A stretch of DNA of 64,000 nucleotides from Cercis canadensis. Its lineage: Eukaryota > Streptophyta > Magnoliopsida > Fabales > Fabaceae. Where the stretch lies: positions 17,647 through 81,646 of the forward strand of contig QAOA01008633.1 of assembly GCA_003255065.1 (NCBI GenBank). Direction: 5' to 3'. The translations under genes and the position numbers were made by a program. Positions 36,688 through 48,959 of the stretch are shown one piece after another. The notes beneath the pieces are model-generated. The model saw only the letters and a list, made by a program, of their open reading frames with translations, was not told the DNA's origin and made no database searches. Position 1 is the stretch's first letter; each line of letters opens with the position of its first letter.

Positions 36688-39600
36688 TACTATGTACTTC
36701 TATTTTCTTTCCTTAGCGTGTTACGTTCCCTTGTAATAAATAAAAATTCTTAGCGTGTTACGCTCTCTTATAACAAATAAAAAACAAAACCGAGATATGG
36801 AATTTTGACAACCTAATTATGAGGAGTAGGGGTTTTATATGATTAGACTGCTATATGTCACAATCCCTTCAATCAATGCAATATTCTTTGAAATTTAGGG
36901 TGTCGGCGAAATTGCATGTGCAGGCATAATGGGCATGCGGAGTTTTTCGAGTTTCACTATTTGTTGATTGGATTCAACAGCCTGTAATTGTCAAGATTCA
37001 AATATTCAATGAATGATATGGAGAACGAGGGCTGCTAACAAAATACAGTAAAGCTTATTAGCAAAAGAACGTAGCTGTATTTAATCAACGAGAAAAAAAC
37101 AAATAGCACGATTGAAGGCTACTTGCTATCACTATCTTCATTAATTACAGTAACATGTCATTTAATATATTCATTGGGGAAGAGAATGGAGGATGTAAAT
37201 AATCTTTTCCTAATCCTATTTTGTAGCCTCTGTTGTTCTCAAAAAAACCTAAAGATGGTGAATACACCACTTGTAGTTGTAGTATTTTTGTTACCAAATA
37301 TAAAAATGTCCATTCTATAGAATAGATCATTATATAAAATTACTATTTCATATACCAAACCAACACTAATATTCTCTATTCATTTTTCATTTTTCTTTCT
37401 TTTCACTTTCTTTTCCGTGTTGCCTTTTTCCCAAACGGATCCTAAAAGTCTTTTCAAAGTTCACAAGACGCTAACCATCTTTTCAAATTGCTGCATGTTC
37501 TATTAATTCAACTAATAGGAGTTTTAAAATCTCACATTTAAATCTTTCTGGCAGTCCCCAAAGTGCCAGAAGGCCAAAAGTCACAGGGAGAAGCAAGCCT
37601 TGGGAACAGAAAGTAGGAGACTTTGGCTCGAGGACCAGAGATGAACATATGGATAGAGAAATGGTAGATCTACCGTCTAATTTCTCACAATTCCTTATAT
37701 ATTGCGTCCAATTGAACGTGTTATGTGTATATTAAATTGCTAACGTTAAGCTACCAACATCATTTTTTGGTGGGATTTTAGGTGGATCTTAGTGGGACTT
37801 ACAACGTGATTTTAGTATTATTGTAAAAATTTTAAAAAACTAAATCATCTATATGTCAAAATAATTAGTTCTTTGTAAAATTTATAAATGACATAATATA
37901 AGAAAACATGCTAAAAAGTATACTTGAAAACAGTTGCTTCATGACACATTTTTCTATATCGTACTCTTTTTGCATTTTATTAGGAACTATATATTCTGAC
38001 ACATAATTGGTGATTCAATCTTTTAAGATTTTTGCAACGACACCAAAATCAGGGGATAAGTCCCACCCGAAGCCATTAAACAAGGTCGGAGTAGCATTAT
38101 CCCTCTAAGAGGGGGTAGCTTAGCGTTGGCCATATTAAATTGAGGGTGAACACTAAGGTATCTTATACTTTCGCTACTCCTCTTCTTATTGGAGAGTTCG
38201 GGGTAGAATGAGGGCCTTACTTTAGTACCATAATTAAGATCTTGAAAAATCAAGTTATTTAATATGGGTCATACTCTTAAATAGTTGATAGGATTTAAGT
38301 TTAACATTGTCAAAAAAAAATTATTATTCTGCATTAATATTTTAATATATTTTTTGACACTTTTTTTTTGTATTGGTCTATTTATAGATTTCACAAAAAA
38401 TTAATTATCTTAGCACATATTGGATAACTCAATTTTTTTTAGATCTTTTTGTAGTACAAAAATCAAGAGTTTATAATGCCTTAAACTCCCAAGTGGGAAA
38501 TGGATGGCACTACCCCACCTTTGTTTGGTGTAACTTAGCATTTGCCTCAATGGTGAGAACATGTAAGAAAAGAAATGGTGGATATATATATAATCTTACT
38601 CATTTGGATAAATATCATGATTCCACATGTTGATTTGATGCACTGATGCACATTCTATAAATTTGACTACTTTTTTATGAGATGAATAATTTGAGAGTGT
38701 TTAAAACATGTTTTAAATAGAACTAAAAATACAAGGAAATTTTTTTACTGAATGCATCAAGTCAATGTCCGGGATGCACCCTTAAAATTACCTAAGAATA
38801 GACATAATCTTGGTGTGCGAAAACTAGCCCACAAATATCTTTACTATTAAAACAAAACAAAAATTGAAATAATTTAATTTAAAATATAATTTGTAAATCT
38901 TATAAAAAAGATGTTTTAGGATTTACAAGGTATCAAATATTACATACAAACTGATTTTAAAATTTATTGAATTCTTAAATTAATATCGTTCCAAACAAGT
39001 TTCATAAAATAATCAATTTATAAAAGAATTTAATTCTAAAAAATTTTAATGTTCTAAACAAGTCGCTGGATAAATATAGTAATTCCACCCTCATCTTTTG
39101 CAGACTTAGGTGTAATTGAGTTTAAAATCATATGTTGTTTCTTGTAAAAGTGTAGAAATTATATATAATTATAACTGTACAAAATAACAATATCCAAGTT
39201 TTAATATGAGTTGCATCTTTTTTTTTTTCTTTATTGTTGAGTTTCAATTTTGAGAGGTTGTGAATAAAAATTCTCAAATTTATTAAGCCAGGCATAGATA
39301 AGTCCATTTGGACTAAGCTAATTTAGAAACCTCTAACTAAACTAGAAAAAATATTACCAAAAAAGACTAAACTAGAAAAAAAAAAAAAGTGATAATAGAT
39401 CATTAGCTATTATTTTACGCAAGCATTTCTTTTAAACACAAATCTTCAGTTAATACTCTCTCTAACATTTCTCTTTGTTGGGTGCAGAACATCTTTTAAT
39501 TGTTTTTCGGTTTCATGTTATTACTCTTGGAGTGTATTGTTGTCACTCTTGACTTTATCATTTTCCAGTTTCATTGCGTGGCATGATCGAATTCTTTAAC

Positions 39601-39897
39601 ATATCCTCTTATCTCAAAGGAGAGTAAAAAAATAGAAATATAAGTACTTCACTTTCCAAGGAACTGAAGGAAACATTGAAATTAGAAGCTCAATAGTGAC
39701 ATGACAAGAAGGGAACAGGACACCAAGACTTACAAATGCAGTCTACAATAGTATTCAGACAAACTCCTTTACATCTAACGAAAATGATATTACATCAAAA
39801 TTCCGTGTTGAAGAGAAAGATAGATAGAGAGAGTGACTTCCTTTATTTAGTAAGTCTCTGCATAGTTTTTTTTTTTTTTTGGCTAGTGAAAAGCCAT

Positions 39898-41602
39898 TTA
39901 GGTCAATCGGAAATCACATGTATCATAGCCTGAAAAATCCATGGACAATAAGTTAAAAGCAATGTGGAATGACAATGAAATGTGTATTAATCACTCATGA
40001 AATTTGATTTGATGCCCAATATATGATATGATAAAGGTATTGGTTAGTTTAATTCCCAATATCCTTTTTTCCTTGTAATAAAAAATCTTGTAAAAAATTT
40101 TCTTTCTTTTCTTGAAAAATATAAGAGTTGAAAATACACTTTCAATTACGTACTACCACTACTTCCTAAGCACTTTGTCCCATAAATTTCAAATATTTTA
40201 TGGCATAATAATAATAATAGTAATAATAATAATAACGATACATATTTATATAAATGTATCTCTTAGGATGATTTATAATATGCAGTGCCTATGTCTGTTT
40301 TTTTTTGTTTTAAGAAAAATGTAATATATTATTCACTAAATACATTTTTTTATTTGTATATAGCTAGTTATTCAATATCACAAATAAAATTGATAATTGA
40401 AACTATATAATATAATTAGTAAACTTTCTATAAATTTATACTTTCTTTACTAATTAAGCTTGAAAAGTTATCATAAAAATTATAAAATTTCTAGATCGTC
40501 TATAGTCAATTTTAAGACTTACTTGGATCAACTGTGACAAGCATGGCAGTCCCTCCAAAATCACAAGTCCCTCCACCAATCTTTGTGCTCTGCCAGTAGC
40601 TATTGAAGGCAAAGGAAGCATGGGCAAACAAAGTGTCGGGTTGGTAGCATGACCCATTGGGCTGAATTGACTTGCAATCCGCACCCGACCCACATGCATA
40701 GTCCATGGCCTCTTGAATTATTGGGTCGGGCACAGTGGGCTTGGCCACACACCAAACAGCATATTGTTGCCCCTTATGCGGCGGAGCCGATGACAGGGGT
40801 GGCGGGAACACTACGGGTGGTAGATAAAGAAGTGGTGGGCTTGGGACACTCTTTGGTGGGCTTGAGCCATGCTTTGGTGGTGGGCTTGAATACCCATAAG
40901 AGGGTGGGCCAAGAGTGCTACTAGGCGGGCTTGGTACATGATGAGGTGGGTTTGGAACAGGGGAAAATGGAGGCAAAGTGGGTGGGCTTGGAGGGTTTGG
41001 TGTTAATGGTGGATACAGATAAGGAGGAGCAACATTTGAAGGTGTGGGTTGTGGAGCCAAAGAATTGAAAGGTGGAATGAAAGAAGGAGAACCTATGCCA
41101 TATGAATCAGAATTTGAGGAATCCAATGGTGAGTAATTGCCTAAGTGATTTAGAGATTTTAGCTTCTTCCAATGCCTGATGCTGATGATGCTAGAGGTTC
41201 TGTGGATTTTGGGTAAAGCTCTTGCATGAGTAATTCTTCTAGCATCTGCCATAGAAACAAAAAAAAATTAATTTTATATAAAAGAGGGGCCTATGATCAT
41301 GGTTTGCTATTGTGGTCACAATATTTCTGCAAGTAGTCACATAATGAAATGATGAAAATATCTTTCGAGTTATATAGTTATCATGTTTTATAATAATATA
41401 TTTTACTTACGATAACCACATAACTCGAAAGGTATTTTGATAATTTTATGTATGACAAACCACAACAACGACTGCGACTAATATTCTAATTTAAAACATG
41501 ATAAAACTAGAGAACAATGTTTTATTTACCGCATAGAGGGGGAGAGGTGGAAGCTGCCAGAAAGATGCTGAGAATTGCAATGCTCAATCTTCTTGAATCC
41601 AT
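39898..41602 (-). CDS. X8 (CBM43) domain protein, three exons
   Basis: Exons 41602-41530, 41245-40523 and 39929-39898 splice in frame to 275 residues. Junctions: GCG|GTAAAT, GGCAG|ATGC, CCAA|GTAAGT and TTTTTCAG|GCTATG. Residues 1-24 are a signal peptide (MDSRRLSIAILSIFLAAS). Residues about 70-180 are a Pro/Ser-rich linker. Residues 184-275 are an X8/CBM43 domain with VWCVAKP, DYACGSGADC, GSCY, FAFNSYWQ and the conserved Cys at CDFGG. The small last exon supplies DPSYDTC with the final Cys and ends four residues later. The domain binds beta-1,3-glucan (callose), as in plasmodesmal callose-binding proteins and the tails of some glucanases. No GPI-anchor tail follows, so a soluble wall protein is likely. 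The single-exon reading would end falsely at 40512 inside intron 2. Confidence 0.85.
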
Positions 41603-41739
41603 TGCATAATCATCAAAATCAGAATAGTAAGAGGCTGAAAATCTCACCAATTTCTACTTTGATTAAGTTATAACTTGGCGTTGGACAAGAGCAGCTCCTA
41701 TAAAACTCAAACACAAAGCAAATGGAAGAGTAATGGACT

Positions 41740-41747
41740 GTATATAA
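41740..41747 (-). promoter_or_regulatory. TATA box of the X8 gene
   Basis: A TTATATAC stretch on the minus strand lies about 140 bases above the ATG, so the leader would be roughly 110 bases. Confidence 0.45.
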
Positions 41748-41759
41748 GGAGTTGATTGC

Positions 41760-44250
41760 CGTAAAGTGAGACTATCAACATTAAACTAAAGGAGATTCTT
41801 GTGTCACTTTAATTTTTTTGCTGTCAGATAGTTATAGATAGACAAGCAAAATAAGAAGCTAAGGAAAGGAAAAAGGAGTGATGAAGTGTGTTTCTGGGTA
41901 CAAAGATATGTAAAATAGAGTAGCTAGATAAATTTCTTTGTTCCCTAGAATTTATTCTTGCTTGGACATGCAATTTCATTTTGCTTGTTTGCTACTCAAA
42001 GAACTAGATCTATGGTCATATGTAATCTTTTGTGTTTAAGCTTCATTAAAATGGAATCGTGAAATACTTTGAGGCAATCGTGAAATGAAAGAAAATGCAA
42101 AAGCATGTTTTGTTTGTATTCCAAAAAGTGGATCAATTTAATTGTGTATCACTCACTGTCTGCATATCCAACTAGAATTGATTATAATAATCAAACTTTC
42201 TTTTTTCTTTTGGATTTTTCTAATGTGAAGTTTAAAGTTTACATAAATAACTTGATTTGTGTATTTTTAATAATAAACACTATCTTAATGATAATCTAAG
42301 TAATACTAAATAGTTTTTGTTTTATTAACTTCAACAAAAACATAATAAAAAGTAACTAAGGCAAAAGCATTGTTTAGAATTAATTGTGACTGTCCATTTA
42401 TGTTCTTATAATTTTTATATACAAAATATATTTTGGATTATAAAAAATATTTAAATTGAAATATATAAATAATTTAAGAATATCAATATCTTAAATTTAC
42501 CTTGTAAAAGAAATAATGAAATTTCAATAACTTGTATAAATATTTTACTTTTCACATCACCGATGTACCAAATAATAACTCATATATAAATTACAATCTT
42601 CTTAGGATATTCACAGGTGAATAGTGTTACTGTAGTAATGTGGAATATAGAAAACTTACATTGGGTAGGAGAGATGCGGCATATAACTGTTAGATTGGCG
42701 AAGCATACAATACACATCTTCCATAATGTATACCAAATAACTTATGACCAAGTGATATTGAAATCGTCTTTAAATCTTGCGAGTTCTATGTTTAAATCAA
42801 AAGTCGTAGCCCAAGAAAAGAATCTTCCATGATGTGCATTAGTGCAAAGCTTCCATGATGTGCATTAGTGCAAAGTTGAGGTGTAATAATCTCACCCCTG
42901 TCATTTGTGGTTACCTATTTTATAACGGTACACCCTTATATATAAATTGCACAATTAACCGAATTTTTTAGTTAACAAAAATAATTTTAAAAAATATTAA
43001 TTTAATTTAAATTTGAATAAATTACTTTGACGTTCCCTTTTTTTAACTGATTTTACACTTACCTTTCCTCTATTTTGAAAACATAGATTTACCTTTCCTA
43101 AATTTTAAAAACACCTACACATAAATCCAATCCTTAACAGAACTATTAAAATAGACGTTAGTCAATGTTCAAATGACAAACTAAAGACAGAAACACCAAA
43201 AATACCCTGCATGAAGCGTTTCTCTCATTTTCTTTCTTCTTCCTCAACGTAGCGCCATATACTCTCATACACAACAAGCACACACCATATCTCAGTTTCT
43301 AACGCAAACACCCTTTCCTATGTTAGTCTCTCTTCGATTTTCAAATTCTCACATAAAAGCTCATTTCTCAATGGTAAAAATTTAAAAACCAGTAAAGAAA
43401 AACCCACTTCTTTGTTCCTTTTGTCTATTTTTTCCTCTGTTTCCAATTTTCATAAAAAGAAAAAAAAAAAACTCATAAAAATGCTCTGTTCCTCTCCACC
43501 AGATGAAATGCTTAAAATCTTGTTGTTTTGGTCTTGTTAATACTTAGTAAACTCATTACCCTTTACTACAGTAAAAAGATCAAAATACCTCTGCTAAGGT
43601 ATATATTCTCCTTCACACTCTCTCCAGACCTCATGCTCTTTTCGGGCTTTCACTCTTTTTCTTTCTCTCTGGTTTCCTCTCACTCCCTTCCCCGATCTTG
43701 CTAACTTGAGCGTTGAAGGTAGCGCCAAAGCTCTGACTCCGGCTCTGGTCTCCCCTAACCGTACTTCTCCCTCCTATGCAGGTTGCTCAAATGTTGGTCA
43801 TCAACAGGTCTCTATCATAGAAAATTTTCTTTTATCACTTCACTAATTTGAAAAAAAGTTGGAGTCTTGGTTAAGGCTAAGGCTGGGGAAGAGCACTAAT
43901 TAAGCGGATCAGAGAAGAAGCTCTGCTGCTCTAGAAATCTGAACGAGTTCATGACTAGAGTTCTTTTTTGAAGAAAGATAAATTGTTAATTTTCTTTATT
44001 TTAATAAACAATTTGACGACTTTAGAGAAATTATTTTTAAAAAAAAACCAAAAAAAATTGTGAGTCGTGGATCAGGCTTGTGCACCTAATTGTTTATTTC
44101 ATATCAATCTAAGGCCATTTATTTAAATTAGAAGGGAAAATACGCTCTTGGGAAAAAAAATTAATTATTAATTTTTTCAGTTACTTGTGGCCGAAATACG
44201 TTGAGAAAAAAATAGGGAAGTATGTAATGAAAAAAAAAATTATGTTTCTT
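41760..44250. other. Gene-free spacer
   Basis: No gene seen. At 42825-42880 a 27-bp unit ('cttccatgatgtgcattagtg...') occurs twice in tandem. 43200-43800 is pyrimidine-rich and resembles a leader or decayed gene start, but no coding frame follows. Confidence 0.5.
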
Positions 44251-44403
44251 CTATGAGCATGTTTGGTTGAATGGAATATGAGTAAGGGAAAGAGAATGGA
44301 TAGAAAGTATGCTTAATTATAATTTTAGTCTTTTTATTTTGCCTAAATGAATGATTCAATCCCTTTATTTTTAAAATGAATTATTTAGTCTCCTATTTAT
44401 ATA

Positions 44404-44937
44404 GACTGAATTGTAATTTTGGTCTTCATATTTTAACCACTTGAATTTTTTGGTTCTCCTTCTTTAAAAATAAATTATTGAGTCCCTCTATATTTATAAA
44501 ATGTATAATTTTGGTCATTTTGTCTTTAAGCTAATATTCTTAGGCTTATTTCAAGGTGTAAAGTTCTTTGATTATAATCTCACCGTTCAAATTGAAGACT
44601 TACATCTTGTGAACTTCCTCACAAAATTTCAGTTCGATCTAACGGTGAATTAATCTAAATCTTTGGTTAGATAAAAAATTATGGTTTTGGTATTTTGGAC
44701 TGAGTCCCACCGTTAGATCAAACTAAAATTTAGTGGGGAGGTTCACAAGTCGTAGCTCTTCAATCTGAACGATGAGATTATAAATCAAAAAACTTTATAC
44801 CTTGAAATAAACCTAATAATTTTGGCTTAAAGACGAAATGACTAAAATTATATATTTTATGAATATAGAGAGATTCAATAGTTTATTTTTAAAGAAATGG
44901 AATCAAAAAGTTGAATGACCAAAATTACAATTAAGCC
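44404..44937. mobile_element. Fold-back MITE (inner copy)
   Basis: 534 bp flanked by a perfect 9-bp duplication, atttatata, at 44395-44403 and 44938-44946. The arms read (GG)CTTAATTGTAATTTTGG and its complement, and internal sequence matches 12050-12584 throughout. The 9-bp duplication is the Mutator-superfamily length. Confidence 0.82.
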
Positions 44938-45316
44938 ATTTATATATTAAAAAAAAAGTGTAATTTTATTGTTTTTGTTAGTCAGCCGTCCTATTAGATA
45001 ACAGAAACAAGTGAGGTGACATTGAAAAAATAATTTTTAATTTTTGATAACTCATTTCCCAATAAATTAAGTCTAAAGGATTTGCTGCTAAGCTAAGACC
45101 AGGACTTATTAAATGGTTAATCAAATCCAATTTCTGCTTCACTCTTACACATGGGAGACATCTCAATCGTTCTACTTGAATGCAAGAAGGGAAAATCATT
45201 TGCTTAACAGAGCAATTCCAATATCAAGTTCTGTTATGTAATCATATGATGCAGATGATACCATAACAGTCTCCTAATCTTTGCTGCCAGAGAGTTTGCT
45301 GTTCGAAATTCTCCCA

Positions 45317-45319
<3 letters not shown>

Positions 45320-45355
<36 letters not shown>
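45320..45355. repeat. (AT)n microsatellite
   Basis: About 18 uninterrupted AT units inside the outer fold-back element. Confidence 0.95.
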
Positions 45356-45359
<4 letters not shown>

Positions 45360-46023
45360 TCAGATTTTTGGTTTATTTTGAGTTGGAATTTCGGGCATTT
45401 GAATTTGTTTGTTTTTGGTGAACTTGAGGCTGTTGGAGCTTATTTTGGTTAAGGAGTGGAGAAGATGGGGAGAAGGAAGATACATAAATAGTTGACTAAC
45501 AGAATGATTAAAATTGCTATTTTTCTATAAATAGAGGGACTGAATAGTTCTTTTTTAATAATGAGAGGACTAAATTGTTCATTAGGGCAAGATAAGAGGA
45601 CCAAAATTATAATTAAGTTTAAAAAATATGTTTGATAGCAACTTTAGAATGAGAATGATAATTCATTCCCTCGAGAATGCTCATTTCATTAAATGAGTAA
45701 ATGACCATTCCATCCAACAATTAATGGAAGGTCCATTCCATTCTCTCATGAATAGTGTATTTTAGGAAATTCATATCCATAATTAATAAAATTACCATAA
45801 TATCCTATCATTTATTGATCCAAAATAATTAATTGACTAGTATTTATTAATTTTTAAACTACAAAATAAGCAATTAATATCGATAAATATAATTTGAGCC
45901 AATGTATTATTGTCTCAAACAATTATTTTCATTCCCCATAATGTTTTATTCTATTATATTAATCATAAAAATAAAAATTGAATCATCAATCCATTTTAGA
46001 CCATACCAAATTACCATGGCGGT

Positions 46024-46210
46024 ACCAACAAAGTGTTAGTTCAGTGGAAGTAGGCTGAATCTCAAAGCGTTCTAGGCCAAAAGTTTTGAGTTTGAATCTT
46101 TGGAGTTGAAATTGTTATAAGAGATTTATCAGTTATTGCTCCCGTCCTAAATAAGGTTTAGTCTCATATCCAAAGGGTGTGAGGATGGATACTCTATATG
46201 TAAAAAAAAA
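46024..46210 (+). mobile_element. tRNA-derived SINE
   Basis: 187 bp with A box TAGTTCAGTGG (exact match to the pol III consensus), B box GTTTGAATC (46090-46098), and an A-rich 3' end. Flanking duplication accatggcggt (46013-46023) / accatggcagt (46211-46221). The paralogous MITE half at about 47970-47990 ('aaacatggtagtgag') lacks the insert and is the empty site. Confidence 0.8.
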
Positions 46211-46440
46211 ACCATGGCAGTGGAAATAATGATTCCATTCCAACCTATTTCGTTCCCTATCCCATTATCATTCTATTAAATTTCATTGCAATGAACCAAA
46301 CGGGCTCTAAGTGTTGTAATAATTTTTCAGTTATTGCGCTATTTATGAAGAAATAATTGAATTTTTTTTCCTTATTTTCTATGGTCCGTTTCCATATAGA
46401 CCTCTAATAGGCCCAGAAAAGAATTTATTATTATAACAGT

Positions 46441-47015
46441 TTTTTTGGGTAGACTACGGGGTGCAAGGCACCCAAACACAGAAAAAGCCATAAACAAAAC
46501 TACAACCCAGCAACAATATCTCTATCTTGAGCCAAACCCATAAGATCCTCACGCAACACATCTCTCAAGCAGAAGTGCGGCCATGAAACAGATAACTCCA
46601 AAAGCTCCCAAATAACCCTCATTAGCTAACTTATCTGCACACTTGTTACGTTCCCTATAACAGTGGTTAAGAAGAACTTCCCAGTACACAGCTCCTGGAT
46701 TTCGCCCAGAATACCTTGGCAAGGATGAAATCTTTGATGAGGAGGTCGAATGAGTTGAAGAGCACTCATGGAGTCTGACTCCATAACTACTTTCTTAATA
46801 CCTAACTCCCAAGCTAGACATAAACCATGCAACACCACCCATAGCTCAGCAAAAGTTATGGAGCATTGCCCGAGGTTAGCCACGAAACCAGCCATGAAAG
46901 TTCCAGAATCATCACGAATGAGGCCACCATAAGCAGCAGAGGACGTATTGGATTTGACTGAACCATCCGTGTTCACCTTGCACCACTCGGCATTGGGGAA
47001 ACTCCAAGCAACCAA
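46441..47015 (-). pseudogene. LINE 3' end: RNase H-like (RVT_3) remnant
   Basis: On the minus strand a 129-codon frame carries the RNase H domain typical of plant non-LTR retrotransposons: WCKVNTDGS with the first Asp, GGLIRDDSG, AELW with the Glu and VMESDS with the next Asp. The final motif RERNKCADKLANEG is present but in a different frame, so one frameshift lies near 46650. A short poly(A) (poly-T at 46441-46448) closes the 3' end. Upstream reverse transcriptase is absent, as is usual for 5'-truncated LINEs. Confidence 0.75.
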
Positions 47016-47441
47016 CGTACGAGTGCGAGCAGAAGCTGGGGAGTTTGAGGCAACATGTTTAGAAGTAGAACCTGACTGGACCCCTACTTTGGCCTTGGGT
47101 GTAAGATGTAAGGGTCTTTATATGAAGTGGAAGGTGTAGATCTTAGTGGAGTGATGTGGTGGTCTAGTGTTATTGTTGTGCATTCCTTTGGTATTTTATC
47201 TGTGGTTTTCTCTTTGCTCATCCCAAGTAAGTGTATATTGCCTTTGAGTTTTTGCATTATTTTGCTTCAGTTATTTGCTGAGGTTGAACCTTAAAATGTC
47301 TTCTTTAGGTCTGTATAGTTTGTTTGTGTTCCTTAGATACGAGTTTGGATGAGTGGGTTCGTGTGCTTAACTCCTTCTTTACTTATAATTGAGCCCCATT
47401 GCTAATATTTTGTTCATGATGGAGTCATTTTTTGAGAAACA

Positions 47442-47445
47442 ATAA

Positions 47446-47536
<91 letters not shown>
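47442..47536. repeat. ~95-bp poly-T run ending in N
   Basis: An uninterrupted T homopolymer followed by N at 47537. Homopolymers of this length are not reliably sequenced, so its length and the join to 47538 are doubtful. The 60-68 codon frames here are poly-Lys and poly-Phe artefacts. Confidence 0.9.
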
Positions 47537-47859
47537 NAAATGGGTGAGATGAAAACAAAAAACAAAAAATTTCATTGCGTGTTTGGAGCAGAACAAAGTT
47601 TTTATTTTAGTACTATTGTAAAAGTTTCAAAAAATTGAGTCTTGTTAATAGAATTTGAATTTTACAAGGTTAAAACAAAGCATTTTACTAGATAATTCAG
47701 TTTTTCGAAATTTTCATAATGGTACAAAAACTAAAAGTTTGTTCTGCTCTAAACTCTCAATAAAATTTTTTTTTCCTATTTTTACCCCACCCATATGAGT
47801 GAGGTAGGATAGAGTCCCTTTTAATNAGTCCCCTTTAATAAAATATCAAATAAATATAA

Positions 47860-48210
47860 CTTAAATCAATGATATTATTGAACAATTATTTTCATTTCCC
47901 CATAATGTTTTATTCTATTATGTTAATAACAAAAATAAAATTGAGTCATCAATCCATTGTGGACCATACCAAACATGGTAGTGAGAATTAATAATAATTC
48001 CATTCCAACCCATTCCTTTCCCTATCCCATTCCCATTATTAATCTATTAAATTTCATTCCAATGAACTAAATGGGTTCTAAATGTTGTAATAATTTCTTA
48101 ATTAATGCGCTATTTATGAAAAAAATAATTTAAGATTTTTTCTTCTTCTTTTCTATGGCCCCTTTCCATATAGACCTCTAATAGGCCAAAAAAAGAATTT
48201 ATTATTATAA
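47860..48210. repeat. Second copy of the 45880-46440 segment
   Basis: 'caattattttcatt.cccataatgttttattctatta', 'ccattccaaccca/ttc' and 'tccatatagacctctaatagg' recur in order with 45900-46435. The two copies flank the LINE remnant and poly-T, and only the first carries the SINE. Confidence 0.75.
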
Positions 48211-48356
48211 CATTTGAAGCACTAGAATTCAGGAAAATATATCAAGAATTAAAAGGGACAATTAATTTTTTTGGGTATAAATCGTTTTTCAAGGTTCAAT
48301 TGGTTATACTAATTCTCCATTCTGGAGAGAACATCAGAAACTATCTACCCAGTGAT

Positions 48357-48956
48357 ATGAGTTCGATTCAAATCCCATCTAATGTCTTGCTAACAGAAGA
48401 GGGGGCTTTTGTTCACAACATCGCATGGACTCCATGTTTCGAAGAATCATGGAAACTCAACTTCTTCGCGCACTTAGGGTTATCCTACACTAGTAGTTCA
48501 ACCAATATGTTTTCTTGTGCATGCATTTTGAGGGATCAAAGTGGCTTTTTCCAAGCTGCTTGTGCAAAACCCTTAAAAAATTGTGATGATTTTCTTGTGG
48601 CAGAGTTGAAAGCACTGAAGAAGGGCCTCAAATTGGCTATCAAGGAAGGAGTTGATTACCTTGAAATTGAGGGTAACATCGAAATTTTATGTCGTTTGCT
48701 TGCAGGTGACATTGAGTTATTCCCTTTATCAGCGAAAGCCATTGCTAGGAAATGCTTTGATTTGATGTCATATTTCCGAGGAATTAATGTTCGTCAAGCT
48801 CAATTCTATGGTGATGGAGCTGTTAGAAGGCTGGCTGATGAAGCCTTTTATTTTAAAAAGGCCTGTTATTGGCAAAAGAAAATAAGTCCCGAAATAGAAG
48901 AGATTTTAGTCAATGATGTGCTTGGGCGTTGGATCCCTGTACTTGTTGTGCCATAA
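48357..48956 (+). CDS. RNase H-like ORF lacking catalytic residues (hypothetical)
   Basis: The frame is open from 48300 (a TTG) and the first ATG is at 48357, giving 199 residues. CTACCCAG just before it could be a splice acceptor, so an upstream exon is possible. The order WKLNFF..., CILRDQSGFFQA, AELKALKKGLKLAIKEGVDYLEIEG and VRRLADEAF is that of the RVT_3 RNase H fold. Two of four metal-binding acids are gone: NTDGS is NFFAH and ESDS is EGNI. Glu of AELKAL and Asp of LADEA remain. No frame break in 600 bases. It could be a non-catalytic plant gene of a known uncharacterised type or a young LINE relic that stayed open by chance. Confidence 0.5.
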   Translation: MSSIQIPSNVLLTEEGAFVHNIAWTPCFEESWKLNFFAHLGLSYTSSSTNMFSCACILRDQSGFFQAACAKPLKNCDDFLVAELKALKKGLKLAIKEGVDYLEIEGNIEILCRLLAGDIELFPLSAKAIARKCFDLMSYFRGINVRQAQFYGDGAVRRLADEAFYFKKACYWQKKISPEIEEILVNDVLGRWIPVLVVP

Positions 48957-48959
48957 TTT

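Larger units (their letters stand above)
35520..39897. other. Gene-free spacer between two cell-wall genes
   Basis: No gene seen. It holds the repeats listed above and two stretches (about 37770-38115 and 38140-38520) that begin and end with the MITE motifs 'attgtaaaaattttaaaaa' and 'ggtagcattatccc' / 'ggcactacccc'. The remainder is AT-rich. Confidence 0.5.
44310..45619. mobile_element. Fold-back element (outer copy)
   Basis: Inverted arms of about 100 bp: 44312-44403 (CTTAATTATAATTTTAGTC...) and 45510-45617. An imperfect 9-bp target duplication (tagaaagta 44301-44309 / taaaaaata 45620-45628, 7 of 9) suggests a Mutator-like origin. Its left arm is interrupted by the inner copy. Confidence 0.65.
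44254..46308. mobile_element. Host MITE split by nested insertions
   Basis: The left end 'gagcatgtttggttgaatgg' (from about 44254) is the inverse of the right end 'ccaaacgggctct' (to about 46308). The host sequence is 44254-44309 plus 45629-46023 plus 46222-46308. It has been entered by the fold-back element 44310-45619 and by the SINE 46024-46210. A second, uninterrupted right half of the same MITE lies at 47860-48075. Confidence 0.6.

Noticed and set aside
43200..43900. Possible gene start (CT-rich, near-exon composition)
   Set aside because: No open frame, splice pair or domain could be connected.
47414..47638. Poly-Lys and poly-Phe frames
   Set aside because: Translation of a T homopolymer ending in N.
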